Shown here: positions 32,594-41,954 of the stretch, piece after piece
How positions within the stretch are numbered: the first letter of the stretch is position 1
Layout: the number at the start of each line of letters is the position of its first letter
Assembly (NCBI RefSeq): GCF_016862755.1
Contig: NZ_BONO01000014.1
Span: 44,199 to 108,198 of the forward strand
DNA: 64,000 nt
From: Cellulomonas pakistanensis
Lineage (GTDB): Bacteria > Actinomycetota > Actinomycetes > Actinomycetales > Cellulomonadaceae
Direction of reading: 5' to 3'
Notes under the pieces: model-generated
Seen by the model: the letters and a program-made list of their open reading frames with translations, nothing else
Told to the model about the DNA's origin: nothing
Database searches by the model: none
Position numbers and translations under genes: made by a program

Positions 32594-34021
32594 GTGAGCA
32601 GCGAGGTGACGGCCCCGCGCATGCGGCCCGACCCGAGCATCGCGCACCTGGACGCGGACGCCTTCTTCGCCTCCGTGGAGCAGGCGCAGCGCCCGTCCCT
32701 GCGCGGCCGACCCGTCCTGGTCGGGGGCACCGGCCCGCGGGGGGTGGTCGCCGCGGCGTCCTACGAGGCCCGGGCGCTGGGCGTGCGGTCGGCGATGTCG
32801 ATGGCGAGCGCCCGGCGCGCGTGCCCGCAGGCGACGGTCGTCGTCCCGCGGTTCGACGCCTACAGCGCGTTCTCCGCGCGGATCATGGCGGCGCTGCGCG
32901 AGCGGACCGACGCGGTGGAGCCGCTCAGCATCGACGAGGCGTTCGCCGACCTCGGCGCGGTCGACCCCGGCGCGGACGGCTGGCCGGGCGTGGCGCGCGC
33001 GCTCCGGGAGCGCGCGGTCGAGCTGGCGGGGGTCCCGGTGTCCGTCGGGATGGGCCGGTCGAAGCTCGTCGCGAAGCTGGCGTCGGCGGCCGCGAAGCCC
33101 GCCGGCGTCGTGGTGGTCGCGCCGGACGACGAGGACGCGTTCCTCCTCCCGATGCCGGTGCGCTCGCTGTGGGGCGTCGGCCCGGTGTCCGCGGAGCGGC
33201 TGGAGAAGATCGGCGTGCGGACGGTCGAGGACCTGCGCGGCCAGCCGCTCGACACGCTCACGATGGTGCTCGGCGAGGCCGCGGGGACGAACCTGTTCCG
33301 GGTCGCGCGCGGCTGGGACGACCGGCCGGTGGCCGAGACCCGCGAGCGCAAGTCCGCGGGCGCCGAGCACACCTTCGAGCGCGACCTGCACGGCCGGGCC
33401 GAGGTGGCGGCGCAGCTGCCGGCGGTGACGGACCAGGCGTTCGACCGGCTGGAGCGGCACGGCGGCGCGGCGCGCACGGTGACCGTGAAGGTGCGGTTCG
33501 CGGGGTTCAGCACGGTGACCCGCGCGGTGTCGCTGCCCTCGCCCGCCGCCGACCGGGCCGCGCTGCTCGACGCCGCCGGGCGGGCGCTCGACCTCGTCGA
33601 GCTGACGGAGCCGGTCCGGCTGCTCGGGGTCGCGTTCAGCGCGCTGTCGGAGCACGCGCAGCTGATGCTCGACCTCGCGGGGTCCGTCGCCACCGGCGCC
33701 GCGGCGCCGGTGGCGTCCGGCGCACCCGACGACGACCCCGATGCCCTGCGCCCCGTCGCGCGCCGCCGGCGCGGGCGGCTGCGCCTCGAGGACGCCGCGC
33801 CCGGCCTCGACGTCGTGCACCCCCGGCACGGGCGGGGCTGGGTCGTGAAGGCGCGCGACGACGGCCGGGTCGCCGTCCGGTTCGAGACGGCCGCGACCGG
33901 GCCGGGCGTGCAGCGCGTGCTCGACCCGGCGACGGAGGAGATCGAGCTGGTCGGCGCCCTCGGGCCCGACGGCGAGGAGCTCCCGGAGCCGGACGCGCAG
34001 GAGCCGCGCCCCGAGGAGTGA
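32594..34021 (+). CDS. dinB: DNA polymerase IV (Y family)
   Basis: A 475-residue translesion polymerase that copies damaged templates at low fidelity. The palm carries the metal-binding AHLDADAFFASVEQ (residues 17-30) and the catalytic LSIDEAFADL (about 111-120). A helix-hairpin-helix (LWGVGPVSAERLEKIGVRT) and the little-finger domain follow. Beyond about residue 365 is an actinobacterial extension with an Arg-rich stretch (ARRRRGRLRLEDAAPGLD) and an acidic end. I see no LexA-type GAAC-n4-GTTC site upstream, so SOS control is not evident. The GTG at 32594 is used. An internal ATG at residue 10 has a better Shine-Dalgarno sequence (GAGGTG). Confidence 0.93.
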   Translation: MSSEVTAPRMRPDPSIAHLDADAFFASVEQAQRPSLRGRPVLVGGTGPRGVVAAASYEARALGVRSAMSMASARRACPQATVVVPRFDAYSAFSARIMAALRERTDAVEPLSIDEAFADLGAVDPGADGWPGVARALRERAVELAGVPVSVGMGRSKLVAKLASAAAKPAGVVVVAPDDEDAFLLPMPVRSLWGVGPVSAERLEKIGVRTVEDLRGQPLDTLTMVLGEAAGTNLFRVARGWDDRPVAETRERKSAGAEHTFERDLHGRAEVAAQLPAVTDQAFDRLERHGGAARTVTVKVRFAGFSTVTRAVSLPSPAADRAALLDAAGRALDLVELTEPVRLLGVAFSALSEHAQLMLDLAGSVATGAAAPVASGAPDDDPDALRPVARRRRGRLRLEDAAPGLDVVHPRHGRGWVVKARDDGRVAVRFETAATGPGVQRVLDPATEEIELVGALGPDGEELPEPDAQEPRPEE

Positions 34022-34028
34022 CGCCGCG

Positions 34029-34472
34029 TCAGGCGCGCGGACCCAGGCGCCGCTCCAGCCGGTCCAGCAGCGCCGTCGCCTCGGCGACCCCGCCGGCGTC
34101 GTCGCCCAGCGCGCCCGCCAGCCGGTCGGCCCACTGCCGGCGCAGCCGCGCGATGTCGTCCGCCGCCTGCGCCGTCGGCCGGAGCACCACGGCGCGCCGG
34201 TCGTGCTCGTCGTGCGTGCGCTCGACGAGCCCCTTGCCCTCGAGGGACCGCAGCGTCGTGCTGAGGTTGCTGCGCTGCAGCCCGGTCGCGTCCGCGACGG
34301 CGCTCGGCGACGCGCCGGGGTGCCCGTGCAGGTACCGGATGACCGCGGTCTCGGTCGGCGTGAGCGTCGGCACGCCGTCGGCCCGCGCGCGCGGGCTCTG
34401 CAGGTCGCGCGCGACCGCCAGGACCAGCTCGGCGAGGTCGGCGAGGTCGCGGTCGGTCGGCGTCGGGGGCAC
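34029..34472 (-). CDS. MarR-family transcriptional regulator
   Basis: A 147-residue winged-helix regulator: LTPTETAVIRYLHGHPG, the recognition helix region SAVADATGLQRSNLSTTLRS, and the wing VERTHDEHDRRAVVLR. The GTG start has TAGGAT 6 bases upstream, so the message is probably leaderless. It is divergent from the MFS efflux gene, and the shared AT-rich spacer has repeated GTTAT motifs, so it likely represses both genes. Confidence 0.9.
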   Translation of the reverse strand: MPPTPTDRDLADLAELVLAVARDLQSPRARADGVPTLTPTETAVIRYLHGHPGASPSAVADATGLQRSNLSTTLRSLEGKGLVERTHDEHDRRAVVLRPTAQAADDIARLRRQWADRLAGALGDDAGGVAEATALLDRLERRLGPRA

Positions 34473-34478
34473 GGCCCC

Positions 34479-34520
34479 ATCCTACGGGTAGTTATGTGGT
34501 TATAGTTATTTCCTCATAGC
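34479..34520. promoter_or_regulatory. Divergent AT-rich promoter/operator with three GTTAT repeats
   Basis: GTTAT occurs at 34491, 34499 and 34505, with TAGTTAT twice. ATCCTA (34479-34484) is the minus-strand -10 box of marR, and TATAGT (34501-34506) is a likely plus-strand -10 for the MFS gene. This is the most AT-rich patch of its neighbourhood and the likely binding site of the adjacent MarR protein. Confidence 0.6.
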
Positions 34521-34592
34521 GTTCGTCGCGACCGGTCACCCGTGACCGAGGTCCCGGACGCGACCCACCCCGCACTCCCCAGGAGCCCTCCC

Positions 34593-36152
34593 GTGCCCAC
34601 GCACCCCTCGCCGGCCGCGCCCGGCGCCCGGCCCTCGCGCCGCGGCGCGCCCGGCCCGACGCTCGCCGCCGTCTGCTTCGGCCTGTTCATGGTCGGCCTC
34701 GACGGCACGGTCGTGTCCGTCGCCAACCCCGCGATCTCCGCGTCGCTCGGCACCTCGTTCGCCGAGCTGCAGTGGATCACCAACGCGTACCTGCTCGGGC
34801 TCGCGGTGTTCCTCATCCTCGGCGGCAAGCTGGGCGACCGGTTCGGCCGCCGCCGGATGTACCTGGTCGGCGTCGCCGCGTTCGCCGTGACGTCGGTCGC
34901 GATCGGCCTCGTCGGCACGACCGGCGGCGTGATCGCGTTCCGCGCGCTGCAGGGGCTGAGCGCCGCGCTGCTCATGCCGCAGACGCTCGCGCTGCTGCGC
35001 GCGACGTTCCCGAAGGAGAAGTTCGGCACCGCCGTCGGCATCTGGGGCGGGGTGTCCTCCGTCGCGATCGCCGCGGGGCCGATCGTCGGCGGGCTGCTGG
35101 TGGAGCAGGCCGGCTGGGAGTGGGTGTTCTACATCAACGCGCCCATCGCGGTGATCGGCCTGGTGCTCGGCAGCCGCGTGCTCGAGGAGAGCACCGCCCC
35201 CGCGCGCACCCGGATCGACGTGCCCGGTGTCGTGCTGCTCGCCCTCGGCCTGCTGGCCGTCGTCCTGGCCGTCGTGCAGTCGGAGTCCTGGGGCTGGACC
35301 AGCCCGCTGACCCTCGGCGCCCTGGTGGTCGGCCTGGCCCTGCTGGTCGCGTTCGGGCTCGTCGAGCAGCGCGTCGCGCACCCGCTGCTCCCCCTGCAGC
35401 TGTTCCGGAACCCGACGCTGACCGTCGGCGCGGTCGCGGTGGCGGTGAACTTCTTCGCGCTGTTCGGCGTGACGTTCTTCCTGTCGCTGTTCCTGCTCAA
35501 CCTGCGCGGCGCCGACGGGCTCACCGCGGGCCTGATGCTGCTGCCCCTGAGCGGCGTCTCGATCGTCGCGTCCCCGATCGGGGCGGCGCTGGTGGCCCGG
35601 TTCGGCATCCGGGTCCCGATGGCCACCGGGCTCGTGCTCATCGCCGCGGCGCTGCTCGCGCTCACCGGGATCGACGTCGACTCGCCGTACCTCGGCATGG
35701 CGGTCCCGTTCGTGGTCCTGGCGCTCGGCGTCGGCATGGTGATGACCGCCGGCGCGGACGCCATCGTCGGCAGCGCACCCGTGCAGCTCGCCGGCGTGGC
35801 GGGCGGCCTGCAGGCGACGTCCCTGCAGCTCGGCGGCGCGCTCGGCACCGCGGTGCTCGCCGCGGTGGTGTCCGCGGGCACGGCCGCCCGGCTCGACGGC
35901 ACCGCGCTGGCGGGCACCGAGGGCGTCGCGCAGGGCCTGGTGCCCGACGGGCTCGACGCCGCGACCACCGCGCTGGCGCAGGACGCGTTCGCCGGCGGGC
36001 TGCACACGGCGTTCGTCGTGGCGGCGGTCGTCGCGCTGCTCGCGGGCGTCGCGGCGGCGGTGTTCGCCCGCACCCCGCGCGCGCACCACGAGGCGCCGGA
36101 GGTGCTGGCCGAGACCGAGGCGGCCCTGGCGGCCGGTCCCGCGCTGCGCTGA
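34593..36152 (+). CDS. MFS drug efflux transporter, DHA2 (EmrB/QacA) family
   Basis: A 519-residue proton-driven exporter with fourteen predicted spans. The DHA2 markers are MVGLDGTVVSVANPAI in span 1 and GGKLGDRFGRRRMYL in the loop between spans 2 and 3, plus RALQGLSAALLMPQTLALL and the motif C region GGVSSVAIAAGPIVGGLLV. AGGAG 8 bases before the GTG at 34593 decides the start against an upstream GTG at 34542. It is divergent from marR and probably derepressed by toxic hydrophobic compounds. Confidence 0.93.
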   Translation: MPTHPSPAAPGARPSRRGAPGPTLAAVCFGLFMVGLDGTVVSVANPAISASLGTSFAELQWITNAYLLGLAVFLILGGKLGDRFGRRRMYLVGVAAFAVTSVAIGLVGTTGGVIAFRALQGLSAALLMPQTLALLRATFPKEKFGTAVGIWGGVSSVAIAAGPIVGGLLVEQAGWEWVFYINAPIAVIGLVLGSRVLEESTAPARTRIDVPGVVLLALGLLAVVLAVVQSESWGWTSPLTLGALVVGLALLVAFGLVEQRVAHPLLPLQLFRNPTLTVGAVAVAVNFFALFGVTFFLSLFLLNLRGADGLTAGLMLLPLSGVSIVASPIGAALVARFGIRVPMATGLVLIAAALLALTGIDVDSPYLGMAVPFVVLALGVGMVMTAGADAIVGSAPVQLAGVAGGLQATSLQLGGALGTAVLAAVVSAGTAARLDGTALAGTEGVAQGLVPDGLDAATTALAQDAFAGGLHTAFVVAAVVALLAGVAAAVFARTPRAHHEAPEVLAETEAALAAGPALR

Positions 36153-36203
36153 CCCGGCGCCCGCGCCCGGTTCGCGCGCCCGGCGCCCGCGCCCGGCTCG
36201 CGC

Positions 36204-36266
36204 GCCGAGTGCCCAGAACCCCGGGGACGAACCCGTCCGAACCGGGCAGGTTCCTGGACACTCGGC
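36204..36266. repeat. 63-bp palindromic repeat (alignable subfamily, copy A)
   Basis: It begins GCCGAGTGCCCAGAACCCC, ends GGTTCCTGGACACTCGGC, and contains GGACGAACCCG inside. It aligns along its full length with 54292-54354 and with the reverse complement of 41955-42017. It lies between the convergent MFS and monooxygenase genes. Confidence 0.85.
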
Positions 36267-36307
36267 GCCGGCCGTGCCGGGCGCCGGACCAGCCGGACGG
36301 CCAGCGG

Positions 36308-37903
36308 TCACGCCCCGCGCGCGAACCGGACGTGCTCGCGGGTCGCCAGGTGGTCCGCGACCGCGTCCGGGTCCGTCCGCGCGGCCAGGTAGCCGAGGTA
36401 CCCGTCGGGGCGGACCAGCGCGGCGCCGTCGTGCCCGATGCCGTACCGGTCCGCGACGTGCCCGCCCGGGTCGACCAGCACCGGCCCCGGCACGCCGTCC
36501 GCCCGCGGGACGACCGGCACCACCGTGCCCAGCCCGCCGAGCACCGCTCGCAGGCGCTCGTGCGACGTGCGGGACAGGCAGGTGGTCAGCAGCAGGTGCC
36601 CGGGCCGGCGCAGCAGGTCGCCGACCCACGTCTCCGCGCCCGCCGCGTCCGTCAGCCCAGCCGGGTCCGGCGCGTGGTCGCCGGGGCACGCGCCGCGCAC
36701 GCCCGCGCCGCCGCCGACCGCGGGACTCCCCCGGTACCGGACGCGCACCTCCGCCAGGCTCGACGCCACCGCCTCGCCGACCGCCGGCAGGTGGCCGAGC
36801 AGGAGCAGGCCCACGTCCCGCAAGTGCGCCCGGGCCCCGGCCGACGCGACCGCGTGCGTGAGGCGCGTGGTCTGCCGGACCACCGCCGCGCCGACCGGGC
36901 GCCGCTCGGCGTGGTAGCTGTCGAGCAGCTCCTCGCCCGCGCGGCCCGTGCTCACCAGCGCCAGCTTCCACGCCAGGTTCACCGCGTCCTGCATCCCCGT
37001 GTTCATTCCCTGGCCGCCGGCCGGGCTGTGCACGTGCGCGGCGTCCCCGGCCAGCAGCACCCTCCCCCGCCGGTACCGCTCGACCTGGCCGTGGTGCACC
37101 TCGAACCACACGAGCCACCGGGGGTCGGACAGCCGCCAGTGCTCGCCCATCCGGTCGTCGACGAGCCGCTGCGTCTGGTCGAGCGTCGGCTCCGCGCCGG
37201 GGCCGGGCGCCGGCACCTGCACGAGGAACCGGGTCCGGCCGTCCGGCATGGGGAACGCCCCCGAGACGCCGTCCGGGCCCGCGAACAGCCGGATCGTGTC
37301 CGGGCTCAGCGTGGTCCGGGCGGCGACGTCGGCGAACAGGAAGTGCTCGCCGTGGAACACGCCCTCGATCCGCTCGCCCACCGCCGCCCGCACCCGGCTG
37401 TGCCCGCCGTCGGCGCCGACGACCCAGGCGAACCGCTCGCGGCCGGTCCCGGCGCCGGACGACAGCGCCACGTCGACCCCGCCCGCGTCCTGGCTCAGGT
37501 CCGTGAGCTCGACCCCGCGCTCCACGACCACCCCGAGCCGCGCGGCCAGCTCCGCCAGCACGTGCTCGGTCACCGGCTGCGGGGCGTCGAGCGCGCGCGG
37601 GTACCGCGAGTCGATCCCGGCGGTCGACGCCCGCAGCCGCAGCGTGCCCGCGGCGCCCGAGCGCACCTCGACGGCCGTGATGGCCACCGCACGCGCCGCG
37701 AGCTCGTCGAGCACCCCCATCGCCGCCAGGTGCTCCTGGGTCCGCGCGTGCACCGTGACGGCGCGGGACTGGGTGGTGGGCTCGGGCGCCGCGTCGACCA
37801 GCCGCACCCGCGCGCCCTGGCGGGCGAGCTCGCACGCCGCGGTCAGACCGACGGGACCCGCGCCGACGACCAGCACGGGCGCGCCACCGCCTGCACCGAC
37901 CAT
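36308..37903 (-). CDS. FAD-dependent aromatic monooxygenase (PheA/TfdB class)
   Basis: A 531-residue flavoprotein hydroxylase. The FAD-binding loop is VLVVGAGPVGLTAACELARQ, the DG motif appears as VVGADGGHSRVRAAVG, and the second FAD motif is RVLLAGDAAHVHSPAGGQG followed by MNTGMQDAVNLAWKL. A thioredoxin-like C-terminal domain follows (about 400-531), as in phenol hydroxylases. Such enzymes add one oxygen to an aromatic ring using NAD(P)H. GGGAGG upstream supports the ATG at 37903. The mycothiol-enzyme-like gene upstream on the same strand could act in the same aromatic pathway; that is inferred. Confidence 0.9.
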   Translation of the reverse strand: MVGAGGGAPVLVVGAGPVGLTAACELARQGARVRLVDAAPEPTTQSRAVTVHARTQEHLAAMGVLDELAARAVAITAVEVRSGAAGTLRLRASTAGIDSRYPRALDAPQPVTEHVLAELAARLGVVVERGVELTDLSQDAGGVDVALSSGAGTGRERFAWVVGADGGHSRVRAAVGERIEGVFHGEHFLFADVAARTTLSPDTIRLFAGPDGVSGAFPMPDGRTRFLVQVPAPGPGAEPTLDQTQRLVDDRMGEHWRLSDPRWLVWFEVHHGQVERYRRGRVLLAGDAAHVHSPAGGQGMNTGMQDAVNLAWKLALVSTGRAGEELLDSYHAERRPVGAAVVRQTTRLTHAVASAGARAHLRDVGLLLLGHLPAVGEAVASSLAEVRVRYRGSPAVGGGAGVRGACPGDHAPDPAGLTDAAGAETWVGDLLRRPGHLLLTTCLSRTSHERLRAVLGGLGTVVPVVPRADGVPGPVLVDPGGHVADRYGIGHDGAALVRPDGYLGYLAARTDPDAVADHLATREHVRFARGA

Positions 37904-38013
37904 CCGCACCCTCCCCACGGCGGGGCGCCGGTGGTGGCGTCACGCCTGCGCCCACCGTGACCGCGCCGCGGCCGGCCGGCCTCACCCGCGGCGGATGAGC
38001 CGGGCGCGGGCGG

Positions 38014-38676
38014 TCAGCCGCGCCGCGCCGGCTGCCGCGCCGCCACGGCGGACCGCAGCAGCGGGGCCCCGTCGCCCGCCAGGCGGTCGGCGGCGACGGG
38101 CCTGCCGGCCATCGCCATGACGAGGTCCAGCGTCGAGCCGGTCACCTCGGGGCCCTCGCCGGCGCGGAACGGGCTGTCGTCCGCCACGAGCCGGACGCCC
38201 CGCGCGACGGTCCGCGACGCGACCGCGAAGTCCTTGCGCGCGAATCCCTCGGCGACGACGACCACGGCGTCGGGCGCCGCAGCACCCGGCAGCCCGAGCG
38301 GCTCGCGGACGTCCGCCCCGTGCACGACCACCTCGCCCAGCCACGCCCACAGGTCGCCGGTCGGCGCGACGCGGGAGTCGACCGTGCACCGGAGGGCAGC
38401 CAACGTGTCCGCGGGGGTCGGGCCCCGGTGCTCCGCCAGCCGGCGCGCGTTGTGCCGGTCGGCGTCGAACCGCGCGCCGACGATGCTGCGCAACCACGCC
38501 CAGCGGCCGGTGCTCGCGCCCGCCGCGAGGTGGGCGACGACGTCCTCGACCGACCATGCCCCGCACAGCGTCGGGGCCGACCAGGCCTCGGGCGGCAGCT
38601 CCTCCAGCTCCGCCACCAGCCGGGCGCGCTCGGCCCGGATCGCCGTCCAGTACCGCTCGGGGTCCCACGTCTGCAC
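38014..38676 (-). CDS. Maleylpyruvate isomerase-family (mycothiol-dependent type, DinB-like) protein
   Basis: A 220-residue four-helix protein of the MDMPI/DinB_2 superfamily, found in mycothiol-producing actinobacteria. The N-terminal domain has LPPEAWSAPTLCGAWSVEDV and VVAHLAAGASTGRW, with the first metal-binding His. LGEVVVHGADVREPLG holds the second His and an acidic residue. The C-terminal domain ends in GSTLDLVMAMAGRP. Members isomerise or transfer groups with mycothiol as cofactor; the substrate is unknown. The GTG start has GAGGAG. It lies upstream of and co-directional with the FAD monooxygenase. Confidence 0.87.
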   Translation of the reverse strand: MQTWDPERYWTAIRAERARLVAELEELPPEAWSAPTLCGAWSVEDVVAHLAAGASTGRWAWLRSIVGARFDADRHNARRLAEHRGPTPADTLAALRCTVDSRVAPTGDLWAWLGEVVVHGADVREPLGLPGAAAPDAVVVVAEGFARKDFAVASRTVARGVRLVADDSPFRAGEGPEVTGSTLDLVMAMAGRPVAADRLAGDGAPLLRSAVAARQPARRG

Positions 38677-38706
38677 GGGTCGCTCCTCGTCGCCGTCCGG
38701 GCGAGG

Positions 38707-39483
38707 TCAGGCCGGGGTGGCCAGCTCGCCGCGGACGATGCTGTCACCCGAGTGCGCGGGGTCGCCGTCGAACGCCTCCGCCGACACGTCGACGACCGGG
38801 AACTCCGCCAGGTCCAGACCCGGCGGGAGCGCGAACCGGCCCTCGTCGCCGTCGAGCACGCCCAGGGACACGAGGCGCGTCGCACCCGCGTCGAGGAGCC
38901 ACACCTCCCGGAACCCGTCGGCGTCCGCGTCGGCGACGCGCACCACCAGGGTCCGGCGGCCGGCGGCGTCCTCCTCGACGGCGGCGTCACCCGAGGCGGA
39001 CCAGCCGGGCAGGGCGTCGAGCCGGCCCTCGGCGACGACCGTCTCGGCGGGCGGGCGCAGCGCGGCGCCCACGGCGAGCCCGCCGGCGACACCACCGACG
39101 ACGAGGCCGGCGGCAGCGGCGGCGAGCCACCGGCCGCGGCGGAGGGGCGCGACGGGCCGGGCGGGCGTGGCGGGCCCGGCGGGCACCGCGGCGGGCGCTC
39201 CCGGCCCGGGCCCCGCCGCGACCGCGCGCGGCCCCGCACCCGCGCTGCCGTCCGGCAGCACGTCGTCGGCCAGCCCGAGCTCGTCCCGCACCCGGTCCCA
39301 CACCCCGGCCGGCGGAGACACGGGCGCGTCGCCGGACCCGTCCCGCGCGACCGCGGCGACGGCGGCCAGGGACGCGACCTCGCGCGCGCAGTCCGCGCAC
39401 CCGGCGAGGTGCGCGCGCTCCTGCGCGTCGAGCGGCTCCCCGAGCGCGGCCAGCGCGACGGCGTCAGGGTCGATGTGCGGCAC
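38707..39483 (-). CDS. Membrane anti-sigma factor (RskA-like, zinc ZAS motif)
   Basis: A 258-residue single-span protein that should hold the ECF sigma factor encoded just upstream. The N-terminal zinc anti-sigma motif is HLAGCADC, preceded by [10 protein letters not shown] Pro/Ala linker leads to one membrane span ([20 protein letters not shown], about 118-138). The extracytoplasmic RskA domain includes [20 protein letters not shown] and [16 protein letters not shown]. The GTG start with GGAGGTGG lies 20 bases inside the sigma gene, so the two are translationally coupled. Confidence 0.9.
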   Translation of the reverse strand: MPHIDPDAVALAALGEPLDAQERAHLAGCADCAREVASLAAVAAVARDGSGDAPVSPPAGVWDRVRDELGLADDVLPDGSAGAGPRAVAAGPGPGAPAAVPAGPATPARPVAPLRRGRWLAAAAAGLVVGGVAGGLAVGAALRPPAETVVAEGRLDALPGWSASGDAAVEEDAAGRRTLVVRVADADADGFREVWLLDAGATRLVSLGVLDGDEGRFALPPGLDLAEFPVVDVSAEAFDGDPAHSGDSIVRGELATPA

Positions 39484-40108
39484 CGTCCACCTCCAACCGG
39501 TCGCGCAGCCGTAGCAGGCTACGACGGATGTGGCTCTTCACGGTGCCGAGCGGCAGGTCGAGCCGCCGGGCGATCTGGTCGTGGGTGAGGTCGTCGTAGA
39601 ACGCGAGCGCCAGGATGGTGCGCTGCGGCTCGCCGAGCCGGTGCAGCTCGTCGACGACCACGACGTGGTCCGCGACCCGGGCGGCCTCCGGCTCGGGCTC
39701 CCGACCCGCGCGGGCGGCGACGGCGCGCAGGTCGCGCGCGTCGCGGGTGCGCCGGGCGAGCGCGTCGGCGACCGCGTTCCGGGTGATGCCGGTCAGCCAC
39801 GCGCGCAGCGGGCCGCGGTCCGCCCGGTACCCCGACCGGCCGCGCCATGCCGCGACGAACACCTGCTGGGTGACGTCCTCGGCGTCGGCCGCCGACCCGA
39901 CCGCCCGCAGCGCCACCGTGTGCACGAACGCCGACCACCGCCGGTACGCCTCGGCCAGCGCCAGCTCGTCCCCCGCCTCGAACGCGCGCGCCAGGGCGTC
40001 GTCGTCCCACTCGGGCGGCGGGCGCAGGTGCGCGACGGGCCTGGACAGGGCGCGCCTCCTCGCGGGCCGGGTCCCGCCGCGGGGTGCGGGGGTCGCGGAG
40101 GCCATCAT
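39464..40108 (-). CDS. ECF RNA polymerase sigma factor (SigK/SigL-like)
   Basis: A 214-residue extracytoplasmic-function sigma factor. Region 2 includes [20 protein letters not shown] and [16 protein letters not shown]. Region 4 has [20 protein letters not shown] and [20 protein letters not shown]. The ATG at 40108 overlaps the sortase stop as ATGA, so it was chosen over a longer frame. It lies between the sortase gene and its anti-sigma gene in one operon, so envelope signals may set the expression of the surface protein and sortase. The target promoters are unknown. Confidence 0.92.
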   Translation of the reverse strand: MMASATPAPRGGTRPARRRALSRPVAHLRPPPEWDDDALARAFEAGDELALAEAYRRWSAFVHTVALRAVGSAADAEDVTQQVFVAAWRGRSGYRADRGPLRAWLTGITRNAVADALARRTRDARDLRAVAARAGREPEPEAARVADHVVVVDELHRLGEPQRTILALAFYDDLTHDQIARRLDLPLGTVKSHIRRSLLRLRDRLEVDGAAHRP

Positions 40109-40827
40109 GCGCCGACCGGGGTCGCCGTGACCAGGACGTTGTCGACGTAGTGCCGCGAGGCGCGGTCGAACTCCCCGCCGCACGTCACCAGCGCGAGCCG
40201 CGGCGGGCCGTCCCGGGTGAACACGTCCGGCCAGCGGGCCTCGTCCTTGGGGAACCGCGTCACGGCGTCGACGGCGTAGGCCCGGGTGCTGCCGTCGGCC
40301 AGCGTGACCTCGACCGAGTCGCCGGGCCGCACGTCGACCAGCCGGGCGAACGGCCCCGCGCCGCCCGACGCGATCGAGTCGACGTGCGCGGCGACGACCG
40401 TGGTCCCGGCGTCGTCACCGGGGTCGGCGCCGAACCGGTACCAGCCGCCGCGCTCGGCCAGGGGCGGGATCTCCATCTGGCCGTCGGGGGCGACGCCGAC
40501 CGGGTCGACGGGCACCTCGACGTCGCGGCCGGCGATCGCGACGCGCACCGGCGCGGTCGGCGAGGGTGCGGCGGCGGGCGGGGGCGTCGCGGGGGCGACG
40601 GGCACGGCGGGCGCTGCGGCCGCCGGCGGCGGGTCCGTCGGCGACGGGGTGGCGGACGGCGTGGGCGGGGACGAGACGACCTCGACGGCGTCCTGCCGCG
40701 CCGAGCCGGTGAGCAGCCCCGCGACCCCCGCCGCCGCCAGCCCCAGCACGACGACGGCGAGGGTCAGGAGCCCGGCAGCGCCGAGGGGGCGGCGGCGTGA
40801 CCGGGGGTCGGGGACGGTGCTCGGCAC
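40105..40827 (-). CDS. Class E/F sortase
   Basis: A 240-residue membrane-anchored transpeptidase that links surface proteins to the wall. One N-terminal span ([20 protein letters not shown]) is followed by a Pro/Ala linker (about 53-92) and the sortase beta-barrel. Catalytic residues are His148 in VVAAHVDS, Cys216 in [10 protein letters not shown] and an Arg in [15 protein letters not shown] four bases before the GTG at 40827 decides the start. The upstream DUF4397 protein and the LAVTG-bearing hydrolase at 1870-4040 are candidate substrates. Confidence 0.9.
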   Translation of the reverse strand: MPSTVPDPRSRRRPLGAAGLLTLAVVVLGLAAAGVAGLLTGSARQDAVEVVSSPPTPSATPSPTDPPPAAAAPAVPVAPATPPPAAAPSPTAPVRVAIAGRDVEVPVDPVGVAPDGQMEIPPLAERGGWYRFGADPGDDAGTTVVAAHVDSIASGGAGPFARLVDVRPGDSVEVTLADGSTRAYAVDAVTRFPKDEARWPDVFTRDGPPRLALVTCGGEFDRASRHYVDNVLVTATPVGA

Positions 40828-41011
40828 GGTGCCTCCGCGAGATCGTCGCGACGAGATCGAGGGTCCCGACCGGGACCGGGGCCCGGAGCCCTCGATCCCG
40901 GTCGGACCCGTCGACCTCCCGGGCCGCGCGCGGCGCCGGTGCGGGCGGCGACGCGCGCGGGGTGGACCGGGGCGCGGGCGGCGGGGACGACGCACCCGCG
41001 CCCCGGCGTCC

Positions 41012-41863
41012 TCAGCGGCGGTCGTCCGCGGTGGCGCGGGCGACCCGGCGGCGTGCCGGCCCGACCGCACCCGCCACGGCGACGACCGTCAGCAGCGCGG
41101 CGGCCGCGACCCACGGGACCGGCGACCCGCCCTCGGCGGCGGTGCCCAGCTCGCCGGACGGCACGCCGCCCGGCGCGGAGTGCAGGCCGTCGATGGTCTG
41201 CACGGCGAGCGCCAGGTTGCCCGCCTCGAGCGAGCCCCAGGCGTAGACGATCGTGGCCGCGCCCTCGGCGACGTCCAGGTCGGTCGGGCCGAGCACCGGC
41301 TCGGTGGTCCCGGTCGCCGCGACCGCCGCGGACACCGTCCCCGCCGGCACGGTGAGCGCCTGCTCGTCCGGGTTGGCCAGGTTCGTCACGACCGGGCTGC
41401 CGCCGGCGAGGACGTCCACCGCGGGCGCCGCGGCGACGTGCCGGACGACGAGGCGACCCTGCCCCGCCGGCACCTGCGACGTGTCGTTGGTGAACAGGGT
41501 CGCGGTCGGGTCGCCCGCCTCGGTGAGGTGGGCGGCGGCCGTGTAGCTGGCCCCGGCCTCCAGGGTGACCTCGACCGGGCCGATCGCCGGCTGGCTGTCG
41601 TCGGCGGCGTCCGCGGCGGTGATCGCGATCGTGTGCGCGCCGGCCGGCACGTCCAGCGGCCCGGCGAGCGTGCCGGGCGTGAAGTCGTCGAGCGTGCGCG
41701 TGCCGTCGACCCAGACGTCGACGGTGAGGTCGGGGACGCCGTGCAGGACGGCGAGCGACGCCGTCCCGCCGGTGGCGGCGGAGGCGGGCAGCGCGGCGGC
41801 GGCCACCAGGAGCGCCGAGCCGATGCCGGCGGCGACGAAGGTGACGGACGGACGATGACGCAT
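41012..41863 (-). CDS. DUF4397 surface protein
   Basis: A 283-residue exported protein. The signal peptide ends near ALPASAA. Two DUF4397 repeats follow (LAVLHGVPDLTVDVWVDGTR and RLVVRHVAAAPAVDVLAGG), beta-sandwich modules of unknown role. A C-terminal span (WVAAAALLTVVAVAGAVG) and the basic tail ARRRVARATADDRR resemble a wall-sorting signal, but no LPxTG-type motif is visible before it, so it may simply be membrane-anchored. It is the first gene of the operon that continues with sortase, sigma and anti-sigma genes, after a 184-base spacer. Confidence 0.87.
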   Translation of the reverse strand: MRHRPSVTFVAAGIGSALLVAAAALPASAATGGTASLAVLHGVPDLTVDVWVDGTRTLDDFTPGTLAGPLDVPAGAHTIAITAADAADDSQPAIGPVEVTLEAGASYTAAAHLTEAGDPTATLFTNDTSQVPAGQGRLVVRHVAAAPAVDVLAGGSPVVTNLANPDEQALTVPAGTVSAAVAATGTTEPVLGPTDLDVAEGAATIVYAWGSLEAGNLALAVQTIDGLHSAPGGVPSGELGTAAEGGSPVPWVAAAALLTVVAVAGAVGPARRRVARATADDRR

Positions 41864-41954
41864 GGGGTGCTCCCTCGGTCCGTGCCCCCGGGACGACCCC
41901 GGGGACGGGGCGTGCTGACACCCCCTCTACGGACCGCGGGTCGCGCGCGGATGC

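Noticed and set aside
36204..36266. AGAAC...GTTCT parts of the 63-bp palindromes considered as LexA (SOS) boxes
   Set aside because: The actinobacterial LexA site needs GAAC and GTTC only 4 bases apart. Here they are about 30 bases apart, and the elements lie at gene 3' ends.
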